Of a stretch of DNA of 64,000 nt, positions 17,875 to 26,360 are shown in pieces. Within the stretch, counting starts at the first letter, position 1; the number at the start of each line of letters is the position of its first letter. Source of the DNA: Rhodococcus triatomae (lineage in GTDB: Bacteria; Actinomycetota; Actinomycetes; Mycobacteriales; Mycobacteriaceae). The stretch covers positions 1,612,001 to 1,676,000 of the forward strand of contig NZ_CP048814.1 of NCBI RefSeq assembly GCF_014217785.1, read 5' to 3'. Under the pieces are notes generated by a model. That model did no database searches, was not told the origin of the DNA, and saw only the letters and a program-made list of their open reading frames with translations. Made by a program: the position numbers and the translations under genes.

Positions 17875-20058
17875 TCAGCCTCGCGGAAGCCCGAGCAGCC
17901 GCTCGGCGGCCACGGTGAGCAGGATCTGCGTGGTCCCACCGGCAATGGAAAGGCAACGGGTGTTGAGGAATTCGCGAGTCAGCGGCCCCTCTGCCCAACC
18001 CGCGGTGCCGGCGATGTCCATCGCCAGCTCGGCGACGTCCTGACGCTGTCGCACCCCCACGAGCTTGCGCACGCTGGACTCCGGTCCCGGATCCTGGCCG
18101 CCCAGGGCCCGCAGCGTGCCACGGAGGCCGAGCAACGATCCCACCATCGCGTGGGCCGCGAGGTCGCCGATACGATCGTCCACCACCGGATCCGGCCGGT
18201 CGGCGAGTGCCAACAACTCCTCCATCGCGCCGCCCAACGCCGATCCACCGCTCATCGCCACCCGCTCGTTCGCGAGCGTGGTCCTGGCGAGCTTCCAGCC
18301 GTCACCCGGCGATCCGACCACGGCGTCGTCCGGCACGAACACATCGTCCAGGAAGACCTCGTTGAACAGGGCGTCGCCAGTGATCTCCCGCAACGGGGCG
18401 ATGGTGATGCCCGGGGAGCGCATGTCCACCAGAAAGTAGGTGATACCACGGTGTTTCGGAGCGTCACGGTCCGTGCGAGCGAGGCAGATACCCCAGTCCG
18501 CCTCGCGCGCCCGCGACGTCCACACCTTCTGCCCCTGCAGGCGCCATCCCCCGTCGACGCGCTCGGCGACCGTCCGCAACGAGGCGAGATCGGACCCGGC
18601 GCCCGGCTCGGAGAACAACTGGCACCACTCGATCTCGCCGCGCAGGGTGGGCCCTGCGAACCGCTCGATCTGCTCGGGAACCCCGTGCTCGAGGATCGTC
18701 GGAACGGCCCAGGCGCCGATCACCAGATCGGGACGCTCGATCCCCGCCGCATCCAGCTCCTCGTCGACGATGAGCTGCCCGAGCGGGGTCGCACCCCGCC
18801 CGAACGGGGGTGGCCAGTGCGGTACGAGGTATCCCGAATCCGCCAGCGCCACCCGGCGTTCCCCCTCCGGGAGGGCCGCGACGGCAGCGACGTCCGCCCG
18901 GACACGGGCGCGCTCGGCGGCCACGTCGACGGTGCCGTCCACACTCTCCACGTCGAGTGACAGGGTCCGGCGCCGTCCCGCTCGGGACAGTGCGGTCAGG
19001 CGCGCGCGGTGACGTCCCGACCCGCCGAGCAGCTGGCGCTGGCCGATCGCGCGGCGCAGGTAGAAGTGGGCGTCGTGCTCCCACGTGAATCCGATTCCGC
19101 CGAGCACCTGGATGCAGTCCTCGGCATTGTCCACTGCGGCATCGAGCGCCACCGCCGCTGCCGCTGCCGCCGCGACCGGAAGCTCCGAGTCCGCCTGCCA
19201 TCCGTCCTCGGCTGCCACTGCCGCGTCCCACGCGAGGACTCCGGCTTTCTCCACCCTGCACAGCATTTCGGCACAGAGGTGCTTGATCGCCTGGAAGGAC
19301 CCGATCGGCGCACCGAACTGCTCCCGCACCTTCGCGTGTTCGACGGCGGTGCCCAGGCACCATCGGGCCACGCCCGCCGCCTCGGCCGCCGCGAGTGCGG
19401 CGAGGAAATCGTCGACGAGCCCGTCCGGAACGTCACCGACGACGCGATCGGCCGCCACCACCACCGATTCGCAGACCACCCGGGCGAGAGCCCGGCTCTT
19501 GTCGATCGAGTCGAGGAGTTCGATCTCCATCCCGTCCGCCGCGGGATCGGCCAGGACCCAGACCGATCCGTCGCCGGTATCCGCCCGCAGCAGGATCGCG
19601 GTCTCGCCGTCCGCGCCGATCGCGCAGCCCGCGTCCCCGTCGAGTACCAGGCCGCCGTCGGCGCTCGGCGACGCACGCACCTCCCCCACGTCTGCCGGCG
19701 CGATCAGTGCGCACGGGAGCGCCCCGTCCGCCAGTTCCGCGGCCCAGCGTTTCGCGGCAACGCCGCCACTGCGACCGACCACGGTGGCGGCCACGGCAGT
19801 GGTGAGAACAGGACCCGGTGCGAGGGCACGGGCAGCCTCCTCGACCATCGCGGCGAGATCGGCGATCGAGGCACCGGATCCGCCCATGTCCGTGGGCACA
19901 GCGACCGAGAAGATTCCCAATTCCGACAGGCCCTGCCATGTGCCCCGCCACGAACCCGCAGGTCCCTGCCTCGTGGAAGCCCTAGGATCGACCGCGTCGG
20001 CCCACGACCGCACCGCGTCGACCGCCGCACGTTGCTCGTCGGTGGTGGCAATTGTCAC
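17875..20058 (-). CDS. fadE34: Double-length acyl-CoA dehydrogenase (FadE34/ChsE3-type)
   Basis: The GTG at 20058 (VTIATTDEQRAAV) gives 727 residues, about twice a normal acyl-CoA dehydrogenase. Two ACAD domains are arranged in tandem. The first half (about 1-345) includes REQFGAPIGSFQAIKHLCAEM and QVLGGIGFTWEHDAHFYLRR. The second half has the active-site loop CQLFSEPGAGSDLASLRT, LQGQKVWTSRA and the C-terminal TRCLSIAGGTTQILL. This is the FadE34 layout, in which one chain replaces a heterodimer. It is transcribed divergently from kstR across a perfect KstR operator, exactly as in M. tuberculosis. It acts in the sterol side-chain beta-oxidation. Confidence 0.92.
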   Translation of the reverse strand: MTIATTDEQRAAVDAVRSWADAVDPRASTRQGPAGSWRGTWQGLSELGIFSVAVPTDMGGSGASIADLAAMVEEAARALAPGPVLTTAVAATVVGRSGGVAAKRWAAELADGALPCALIAPADVGEVRASPSADGGLVLDGDAGCAIGADGETAILLRADTGDGSVWVLADPAADGMEIELLDSIDKSRALARVVCESVVVAADRVVGDVPDGLVDDFLAALAAAEAAGVARWCLGTAVEHAKVREQFGAPIGSFQAIKHLCAEMLCRVEKAGVLAWDAAVAAEDGWQADSELPVAAAAAAAVALDAAVDNAEDCIQVLGGIGFTWEHDAHFYLRRAIGQRQLLGGSGRHRARLTALSRAGRRRTLSLDVESVDGTVDVAAERARVRADVAAVAALPEGERRVALADSGYLVPHWPPPFGRGATPLGQLIVDEELDAAGIERPDLVIGAWAVPTILEHGVPEQIERFAGPTLRGEIEWCQLFSEPGAGSDLASLRTVAERVDGGWRLQGQKVWTSRAREADWGICLARTDRDAPKHRGITYFLVDMRSPGITIAPLREITGDALFNEVFLDDVFVPDDAVVGSPGDGWKLARTTLANERVAMSGGSALGGAMEELLALADRPDPVVDDRIGDLAAHAMVGSLLGLRGTLRALGGQDPGPESSVRKLVGVRQRQDVAELAMDIAGTAGWAEGPLTREFLNTRCLSIAGGTTQILLTVAAERLLGLPRG

Positions 20059-20094
20059 AGCCGGTTCCCGTCTCTTCGGAATGACACACAAGTC

Positions 20095-20108
20095 TAGAAC
20101 GTGTTCTA
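20095..20108. promoter_or_regulatory. KstR operator in the kstR/fadE34 divergent promoter
   Basis: TAGAACGTGTTCTA is a perfect 14-bp palindromic KstR box apart from its two central bases. It lies 37 nt before the fadE34-type GTG and 57 nt before the kstR ATG, so one site can control both directions, including kstR itself. Confidence 0.9.
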
Positions 20109-20164
20109 ATATGACACCTGGCCCAGAGTCAAGGCACGGCGAGGCGCGAAGGAATAGGCGGGCA

Positions 20165-20803
20165 ATGACAGCATCTTCTCGATCACGATCCACGCCGGTT
20201 GCCACTGCAACGCTCGGCGAGGAGGATCTCGGTTCCCAGGCGCAGCGCGAACGGCGCAAGCGCATCCTCGACGCCACCCTGACCCTGGCGTCCAAGGGCG
20301 GGTACGAAGCGGTCCAGATGCGTGCAGTCGCCGAACGCGCCGATGTCGCGGTGGGCACGCTCTACCGCTACTTCCCGTCCAAGGTGCACCTGCTCGTGTC
20401 GGCGCTCGCCCGCGAGTTCGATCGGATCGATTCCAAGGGCAAGACACCTCCCGGCCGAGATCCGCTCGAGAAGATGCGGCTCATCCTCTCGCAGATCACC
20501 CGCGCGATGCAGCGCGATCCCCTGCTCACCGAGGCGATGACCCGGGCGTTCATGTTCGCCGACGCCTCCGCGTCCGCCGAGGTCGACCAGGTCGGGCAGT
20601 TGATGGACCGGCTGTTCGCCCGGGCCATGACGGACGACGAGCCCAACGCGGACCAGTTGGCCATCGCTCGCGTCATCTCCGACGTGTGGCTGTCCAATCT
20701 CGTTGCGTGGCTCACACGCCGCTCGTCCGCCACGGACGTCGCCAATCGGCTCGAATTGACCGTGGAGCTGCTGCTGGGCGGCGGGGACGAACGGGCGCTG
20801 TGA
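20165..20803 (+). CDS. kstR: KstR, TetR-family repressor of sterol catabolism
   Basis: The ATG at 20165 gives 212 residues. The DNA-binding region contains GSQAQRERRKRILDAT, EAVQMRAVAERADVAVGTLYRYFPSK, nearly identical to mycobacterial KstR, and the ligand domain has QRDPLLTEAMTRA and ARVISDVWLSNLVAWLTRR as in KstR. It represses sterol uptake and side-chain/ring degradation genes. The divergent fadE34-type gene and the intervening operator confirm the assignment. Upstream in-frame starts overlap fadE34 and are rejected. Confidence 0.96.
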   Translation: MTASSRSRSTPVATATLGEEDLGSQAQRERRKRILDATLTLASKGGYEAVQMRAVAERADVAVGTLYRYFPSKVHLLVSALAREFDRIDSKGKTPPGRDPLEKMRLILSQITRAMQRDPLLTEAMTRAFMFADASASAEVDQVGQLMDRLFARAMTDDEPNADQLAIARVISDVWLSNLVAWLTRRSSATDVANRLELTVELLLGGGDERAL

Positions 20804-20857
20804 CGCCGCCGTCCGGGCAGTCCGGGACGACAACGCGCCGCGGCACGCACCATCGCC

Positions 20858-20863
20858 TAGATT
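20858..20863 (+). promoter_or_regulatory. -10 box TAGATT for a leaderless otsB/GH15 transcript
   Basis: TAGATT ends 7 nt before the GTG at 20871. That is the spacing at which RNA polymerase would begin at the start codon itself, giving a leaderless mRNA. No ribosome site precedes the GTG, which agrees. Confidence 0.6.
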
Positions 20864-20870
20864 TGTGGAC

Positions 20871-23423
20871 GTGAGCGCGCAAGATCTGCCGATCGAACTC
20901 CGCCGGGCACTGTCGACCGTGGCCCGGACGCCCCGACTCCTGGTCGCGTCCGACTACGACGGCACCGTTGCCCCGATCGTCTCGGATCCCGACAAGGCGT
21001 TTCCCCATGCCGAATCAGTGCGTGCCCTGCGCGCCCTGGCCTCCCTCTCCGGCACCGCCGCGGCGGTCATCTCCGGTCGCGCACTCAAGGACCTCGCCGC
21101 ACTGTCCCGGCTTCCCGCCGAGGTTCAGCTCGTCGGGAGCCACGGCTCCGAATTCGACGTCGGCTTCATCCATGCGATCGACGCGGACGCCCGCCGGCTG
21201 CTCGGCGAGATCGTCGACGAGTTCCAGCAGATCTCGACCCGTCACCCCGGAACGGGCGTGGAGGTCAAACCGGCCAGCGCGGCCCTGCACGTGCGCAACG
21301 CCGTCACCCCCGAGCACGCTCAGGAAGCACTGAACGAGGCGCGCGCCGACGCCGCCCGGTGGGCCGGCGTCCAGGTGACCGAAGGCAAGTCCGTCATCGA
21401 GCTCGCGGTGATCCCCACCGACAAGGGGCAGGCCCTCGACACCATCCGCCACCAGGAGGGTGCCACCGCTGCCGTGTTCATCGGTGACGACGTCACCGAC
21501 GAGAAGGCGTTCGACCGGCTACAGGGACCGGACGTCGGCATCAAGGTCGGCGGCGGCGAATCCCTCGCCGAGTACCGGGTGGACACCACCGAAGACGTCA
21601 GTGCGGCGCTCGCCTTCCTGGTCGAGGAGCGGCGCACCTGGCTGTCCGGCGCGGACGCCCCGCCGATCGAGCGACTGACGATGCTCGCCAACCCGCGCAC
21701 GGTGGGGCTGCTGACCCCGGACGCGACCGTCACCTGGCTCTGCCATCCCGAACCCGACTCGGCCGCCGTGTTCGCTCACCTGCTGGGCGGCGTCGCCGCC
21801 GGCCACTTCAGTGTCGGCCCGCAGCGGTCCGCGCTCCCGCTCAGCCAGCGGTACATCGACGGCACCATGACGGTCCAGACGCGGTGGGCGAGCCTCGCGG
21901 TCACCGACTATCTCCCGCACGACGTCCCCTCCGGCCGCACCGACCTCACCCGGGTCATCAGCGGAGTCGCGCCGGCCGTCGTCACGTTCGCGCCGCGCCC
22001 GGAGTTCGGCCAGGGCCAGGTACTGCTCGAGGAAGACGAGGACGGGTTGCGCGTCCTCGGTTCCAACGAGCCGTTCGTGCTCCGCTCCCCCGGCGTGAAG
22101 TGGAACATCACCACGGACGGGACCCAGCAGACCGCACACGCCACGGTGGAGCCCGCGTACGGCGACATCGTTCTCGAGCTGCGCTGCGGCACCGAAGATC
22201 TCGGCCCCTCCACCGTTCCGGAGGAAGAGCGGCGAGCGGCTGCCGAATCGTACTGGTCCGAGTGGGTCTCCGGGCTCGATCTCCCGGCACTCAAGCCGGA
22301 CCTGATGAAGCGGTCCGCCCTCACGCTCAAGGGCCTGGTCCACGCCGATTCGGGTTCGATCATGGCGGCGGCCACCACGTCCTTGCCGGAGGAGATCGGC
22401 GGTGTCCGCAACTGGGACTACCGATACTGCTGGCTGCGGGACGCCGCACTGACCGCGTCCGCGCTCGTGAGCCTCGGCTCGCTCGGCGAGGCCGAGCACT
22501 ACCTCGACTGGGTGCACGACGTGCTGGAGACTCTCCCCGGACCGGAGCGGCTGCACCCGCTGTACACGCTGTGGGGCACCACGCTTCCGCCGGAGGCCGT
22601 CCTCGATTCGCTCCCCGGGTACGCCGGTTCCCGGCCGGTGCGCGTGGGCAACGCGGCGAACCAGCAGGTTCAGCTGGACGTGTTCGGCCCGATCGTCGAG
22701 TTGATCGCCCAGCTGGCGCACGCCCGCGAGAAGCAGGGCGCGCCCGACGGCGCGACGGCACTCGGCGATCGCGACTGGGAACTGGTTCGCGCCATGGTCG
22801 AGGCGGTCGAGCGTCGCTGGTTCGAACCCGACCACGGCATCTGGGAGATCCGGGACAACCCGCGGCACCACGTGTACTCGAAGGTCATGGGCTGGGTCAC
22901 CGTGGACCGGGCGATCGAACTCGCCAAACGATTCGGCAGGGACGCGGAGCCGAGCTGGAGCGTGTTGCGCGACGAGATCGCCACGGAGGTCGTCGAACAG
23001 GGCTGGAAGGACGAGGTCCGCTCCTACACCGCCGCCTACGACGGCACCGACCTCGACGCCGCCACCCTGCACATCGGCCTGTCCGGGCTGATCGACCCGA
23101 CCGACGAACGCTTCCGCGCGACGGTGGTGGCGACGGAGCGTGAACTGCGCAGCGGTTCGACGGTCTACCGCTACCACCACGACGACGGGTTGCCCGGGGT
23201 CGAGGGCGGCTTCCACCTGTGTGCCGCGTGGCTGGTCGAGGCCTACCTGCTCGTCGGAGCGCGATCGCAGGCGGAGGCACTGTTCGCCCAGCTCGTGGAT
23301 GCGGCGGGCCCGACCGGCCTGCTCAGCGAGGAGTACGACCCGGTCGCGGAACGGTCACTGGGGAATCACCCGCAGGCGTACAGCCATCTCGGCCTGCTGC
23401 GTTGCGCGCAGCTGCTGGCCTGA
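20871..23423 (+). CDS. Bifunctional trehalose-6-phosphate phosphatase / GH15 glycosidase (trehalase-like)
   Basis: The 850-residue protein joins two enzymes. Residues 1-250 are an HAD phosphatase of the OtsB family, with the nucleophile motif DYDGT (Asp28) and the late motif GDDVTDEKAF. Residues 265-850 are a GH15 domain with GVRNWDYRYCWLRDAALT and GNAANQQVQLDVFG, as in mycobacterial trehalases. OtsB turns trehalose-6-phosphate into trehalose, and a GH15 trehalase would split it to glucose, so the fusion could run synthesis and breakdown in one chain. The GH15 half could instead be a glucoamylase. An in-frame GTG at 20865 exists, but the -10 box favours 20871. Confidence 0.88.
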   Translation: MSAQDLPIELRRALSTVARTPRLLVASDYDGTVAPIVSDPDKAFPHAESVRALRALASLSGTAAAVISGRALKDLAALSRLPAEVQLVGSHGSEFDVGFIHAIDADARRLLGEIVDEFQQISTRHPGTGVEVKPASAALHVRNAVTPEHAQEALNEARADAARWAGVQVTEGKSVIELAVIPTDKGQALDTIRHQEGATAAVFIGDDVTDEKAFDRLQGPDVGIKVGGGESLAEYRVDTTEDVSAALAFLVEERRTWLSGADAPPIERLTMLANPRTVGLLTPDATVTWLCHPEPDSAAVFAHLLGGVAAGHFSVGPQRSALPLSQRYIDGTMTVQTRWASLAVTDYLPHDVPSGRTDLTRVISGVAPAVVTFAPRPEFGQGQVLLEEDEDGLRVLGSNEPFVLRSPGVKWNITTDGTQQTAHATVEPAYGDIVLELRCGTEDLGPSTVPEEERRAAAESYWSEWVSGLDLPALKPDLMKRSALTLKGLVHADSGSIMAAATTSLPEEIGGVRNWDYRYCWLRDAALTASALVSLGSLGEAEHYLDWVHDVLETLPGPERLHPLYTLWGTTLPPEAVLDSLPGYAGSRPVRVGNAANQQVQLDVFGPIVELIAQLAHAREKQGAPDGATALGDRDWELVRAMVEAVERRWFEPDHGIWEIRDNPRHHVYSKVMGWVTVDRAIELAKRFGRDAEPSWSVLRDEIATEVVEQGWKDEVRSYTAAYDGTDLDAATLHIGLSGLIDPTDERFRATVVATERELRSGSTVYRYHHDDGLPGVEGGFHLCAAWLVEAYLLVGARSQAEALFAQLVDAAGPTGLLSEEYDPVAERSLGNHPQAYSHLGLLRCAQLLA

Positions 23424-23454
23424 GCGGCGTCCACGCACGCACCGGCGGTCCGGG

Positions 23455-23982
23455 TCAGTTCGGCCCGCCCCGGCGTTCGAGGATCCGGTGCACTTCACGG
23501 GCCTCGTCGGCGGCTTCCCTCAGTTCCTCGGTGCACTCCGCGTCACCGGGGTTCGTATCGCACCGATCGTCGTAGTAGTCCTCGATCTCGTCCTCGAGAT
23601 CGTCGAGGGCATCGAGGAGTTCGGAACGAACTGCTCCGGGAGCCGACCGCTCGACTTCGGCGGTCAGCGCCCGTTCCAGGTCTGCCAGCTCGCTCATGCA
23701 ACGGACCGGATCGGCGTCGGTGGTGCAGTCGATCGCGCCGAGCCGGGGCCCGTAACTCGCGTACAGGCGGGCCCAGTCGTCTGCGGGTACCACTGCCGGA
23801 TCGCTCGTCCGTGCGGCGCCCGCGTCGACCGTGGCCTCCGGGGTGGGGTCAGGGTGATCCGTCCCTCCGTCGCCACACCCGCCGAGCAGCACTGCACTCA
23901 ACACCGTGGCGGTGGCCAGCACGGTGCGTCGGCGTCCCGCTCCGCCGACGGCGCGCCACACCGGAGTCTCGTTCGTCCGCAT
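23455..23982 (-). CDS. Hypothetical lipoprotein
   Basis: The 175-residue product has a basic N-terminus, a hydrophobic stretch and a lipobox LLGGC at about residues 32-36, so it should be lipid-anchored on the outer face of the membrane. The mature part is acidic, has four further cysteines (in IDCTTDAD, RCMSEL, DRCDTN and AECTEE) that could form two disulfides, and is predicted to be helical (DALDDLEDEIEDYYDD). No known domain is recognised. It is 5 nt downstream of the LacI gene and may be co-transcribed with it. Confidence 0.7.
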   Translation of the reverse strand: MRTNETPVWRAVGGAGRRRTVLATATVLSAVLLGGCGDGGTDHPDPTPEATVDAGAARTSDPAVVPADDWARLYASYGPRLGAIDCTTDADPVRCMSELADLERALTAEVERSAPGAVRSELLDALDDLEDEIEDYYDDRCDTNPGDAECTEELREAADEAREVHRILERRGGPN

Positions 23983-23987
23983 CTCGC

Positions 23988-25100
23988 CTACCTTCCTCGT
24001 CGATTCGGGTCGGCAGCGGGCGCGGTGCCCGTCGTCGTACCGACGACCAGTTCCGTGTCCAGGGTCTCGATGCCCGCCACACCCGATCGTGCCGAGGACA
24101 TCAACAGTGCCCCGGCACGGCGGCCCTTCTCCTCCTGCGGTTGCCCGACCGTGGTGAGGCCCGCCCTCGTCGCGGCCTCGACACCGTCGAATCCGGTGAC
24201 CGAGAGGCGTCCCGGCACGTCGATGCCCGCCTGGCGGGCATGGTCGAGCGCGCCGAGCGCGAGCACGTCCGAGGTGCAGACCAGTGCGGTGATCTCCGGG
24301 TCGATCGAGAGCGCCTGCGCGGCCGCCGAGGCTCCTGCCGCCACCGTGTGGTCGTAGCGTTCGATGACGGTGGCCGGACTCACGCCCGCCGCGGCGAGGG
24401 TGTCCTGGACGCCGGCGATCCGTTCGCGCTGCACGTGGAAATGCGGCGAGCGCAGCCGCTCCGCTGCCGCGGGGCCGTCCGCGCGTTCGCGTCCCAGACG
24501 CATCGCCAGGACACCGAACCGTCGGTGGCCGAGCCCGAGGAGGTACTCGGTGACCTTGCCGGTCGCCGCGCTGTCGTCGATGACGATGAGCGCCGCGTCC
24601 GAGATTCCGCGCGGCTGGTCACAGACCACGATGGGCAGATGACGCTCGCGGACGGCCGCCAGGTACGGGTCGTCGTCCGCGACGGAGTAGACGACGAATC
24701 CGTCCACCGCGGCCTGATGGACCACCGCCGCGGGGTCGGCCCCGCCGCTGCCCGTGCCCGGCCCGGCGGGGATGAGCAGCAGCCCCTGTCCGGCTACCTC
24801 GCAGGACTCGGCGAGGCCGGCGAGAAAGCTCATCGCCGCCGGATCACGGAAGGAGTAGCTCAGATCCTCGGTGAGGAGCAGACCGACGGCGCCGGCCTTC
24901 CGGGTCCGCAACGAGCGGGCCACCGGGTCCGGCCCGGGGTAACCGCGGCGCTTGGCTGCCAGCAGGACCCGTTCGCGCAATTCCGACGAAAGCTGGTCCG
25001 GTCGGTTGTACGCGTTGGACACTGTTGTCCGTGAGACGCCCAGCTCCGCCGCGAGCGACGCCAGCGTGGCCGGACGGCGTGGATGACGTGACCTCGGCAT
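23988..25100 (-). CDS. LacI-family transcriptional regulator
   Basis: The 370-residue protein begins with a LacI helix-turn-helix and hinge (TLASLAAELGVSRTTVSNAYNRP, then LLAAKRRGYPGPDPVARSL), followed by a periplasmic-binding-protein-like sensor domain (GAVGLLLTED, VVCDQPRG, GFDGVEAATRAGLTTVGQP). It would bind a palindromic operator and release it on binding a sugar or nucleoside. A LacI gene at this place near kstR is also known in M. tuberculosis. Target and ligand are unknown; the adjacent trehalose enzyme is a candidate target. Confidence 0.9.
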   Translation of the reverse strand: MPRSRHPRRPATLASLAAELGVSRTTVSNAYNRPDQLSSELRERVLLAAKRRGYPGPDPVARSLRTRKAGAVGLLLTEDLSYSFRDPAAMSFLAGLAESCEVAGQGLLLIPAGPGTGSGGADPAAVVHQAAVDGFVVYSVADDDPYLAAVRERHLPIVVCDQPRGISDAALIVIDDSAATGKVTEYLLGLGHRRFGVLAMRLGRERADGPAAAERLRSPHFHVQRERIAGVQDTLAAAGVSPATVIERYDHTVAAGASAAAQALSIDPEITALVCTSDVLALGALDHARQAGIDVPGRLSVTGFDGVEAATRAGLTTVGQPQEEKGRRAGALLMSSARSGVAGIETLDTELVVGTTTGTAPAADPNRRGR

Positions 25101-25176
25101 ATGCGGACATTAGTACCTGGCGTCGGAAGCCGCGTGCGCGGCCGTCCCCGCGAGTGGACCACCTGGGCCGATCCGA

Positions 25177-25203
25177 TACAGTGAGAACTGGTAATCATTT
25201 CCA
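25177..25203 (+). promoter_or_regulatory. -10 box and Zur-like operator of the zinc importer
   Basis: TACAGT at 25177-25182 is a good -10 element. Seven bases further, TGGTAATCATTTCCA at 25189-25203 is a 15-bp imperfect palindrome with the AATCATT core of zinc-responsive Zur boxes, placed on the predicted transcription start. Zinc-loaded Zur bound here would block the importer operon when zinc is plentiful. No zur gene is in the window. Confidence 0.65.
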
Positions 25204-25243
25204 ATAGATTGCAGTAGTCGAACGAACTCGTCAGGAGCAGTCC

Positions 25244-26248
25244 GTGCCCGAGCACCCAGGACCAGAGAACTCCCGCGGCGGCCGCCGCCCACGCCGTGCG
25301 GTGGCCGGTGCCGCCGGACTGTCGCTGGCCGCGGCCCTCGCACTCACCGCGTGCGGAACCTCCCCCGACTCCGACGAGCTGACCGTCGTCGCCTCCACGA
25401 ACGTCTGGGGCAGCGTCGCCCAGGCCGTCGCGGGCGACCACCTCGAGGTCAGCTCGATCATCGCCGAGCCGTCCGCGGACCCACATTCCTTCGAGGCCAG
25501 CCCCTCCGACGCGGCGAGGATCACCAGCGCATCGCTGCTCGTCTACAACGGGGGCGGCTACGACCAGTTCGTCGACGACATCATCGCGGACGACTCGGGG
25601 CGGGCCACGGTCTCGGCGTTCGAGCTCTTCGAGGCGACGCACGGCACGACGGACGACCACGACCACGACCACGATGCCGACCACGACGAGGGCGGTCACG
25701 ACGACCATGCGGGGCACGACCACGGTTCGGTGAACGAGCACGTCTGGTACGACCTGCCGACGGTCGACGCCACCGCACACGCCGTCGCGGACGAACTCGC
25801 ACGCCTCGATCCCGACAACGCCGATTCCTACCGCGCGAACGCCGACACCTTCTCGGCTCAGCTGGCGGACGTGAGCACCGTCGTGGACGGTATCGCCTCC
25901 GCACACGGCGGCGACCCGGTCGCGCAGACCGAGCCGGTCGCCCAGTACCTGCTCGACGCCGCACAGCTGCGCGATCTCACGCCACCGGACTTCGTCAGCG
26001 CCATCGAGAACGAGACCGACCCGGCCCCCGCCGCGATCGCCGCCACCCGGGCGCTGCTCGCCGAGAACCAGGTCCGCGTCCTCGTCTACAACGTCCAGAC
26101 GCAGGATCGAGTGACCCAGGACATCCGGTCCACGGCCGAGACGGCCGGGATACCGGTCGTGGAGATTACCGAGACCCTCCCGGAAGGCCTCGACTACATT
26201 CAGTGGCAAACTCGGACGGTCGATGCCCTCGCTTCAGCGTTGGAGTAG
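25244..26248 (+). CDS. Zinc-type ABC transporter substrate-binding lipoprotein (ZnuA-like)
   Basis: The GTG at 25244 follows an AGGAG site. The 334-residue product has a lipobox LTACG at about residue 40, the cluster A-I start VVASTNVWGSVAQAV, the ligand segment PSADPHSFEASPSD and a His/Asp-rich loop at about residues 137-165 (DDHDHDHDADHDEGGHDDHA) typical of zinc binders, then NEHVWYDLPTV with another metal-ligand histidine. It captures Zn2+ outside the membrane for the ATPase and permease encoded next. The upstream Zur-like site supports zinc over manganese. Confidence 0.9.
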   Translation: MPEHPGPENSRGGRRPRRAVAGAAGLSLAAALALTACGTSPDSDELTVVASTNVWGSVAQAVAGDHLEVSSIIAEPSADPHSFEASPSDAARITSASLLVYNGGGYDQFVDDIIADDSGRATVSAFELFEATHGTTDDHDHDHDADHDEGGHDDHAGHDHGSVNEHVWYDLPTVDATAHAVADELARLDPDNADSYRANADTFSAQLADVSTVVDGIASAHGGDPVAQTEPVAQYLLDAAQLRDLTPPDFVSAIENETDPAPAAIAATRALLAENQVRVLVYNVQTQDRVTQDIRSTAETAGIPVVEITETLPEGLDYIQWQTRTVDALASALE

Positions 26249-26295
26249 CGGGGCGTCGGAGTAGCGGGCGTCGGAGTAGCGGGCGTCGGAGTGGC
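26242..26295 (+). repeat. 15-bp tandem repeat containing the stop codon of the ZnuA-like gene
   Basis: About three and a half copies of GGAGTAGCGGGCGTC run from 26242 to 26295. The TAG in the first copy is the true stop of the substrate-binding protein gene, so later copies are duplicates of the gene end lying in the spacer before the ATPase gene. Likely a slippage product; it lengthens the spacer and adds reserve stop codons. Confidence 0.85.
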
Positions 26296-26360
26296 GAACG
26301 GCGACCGAGTAGCCGAGCAGCGGGAAGTAGAGAAGCGAAGACAGTGACCGAGAAACGACA

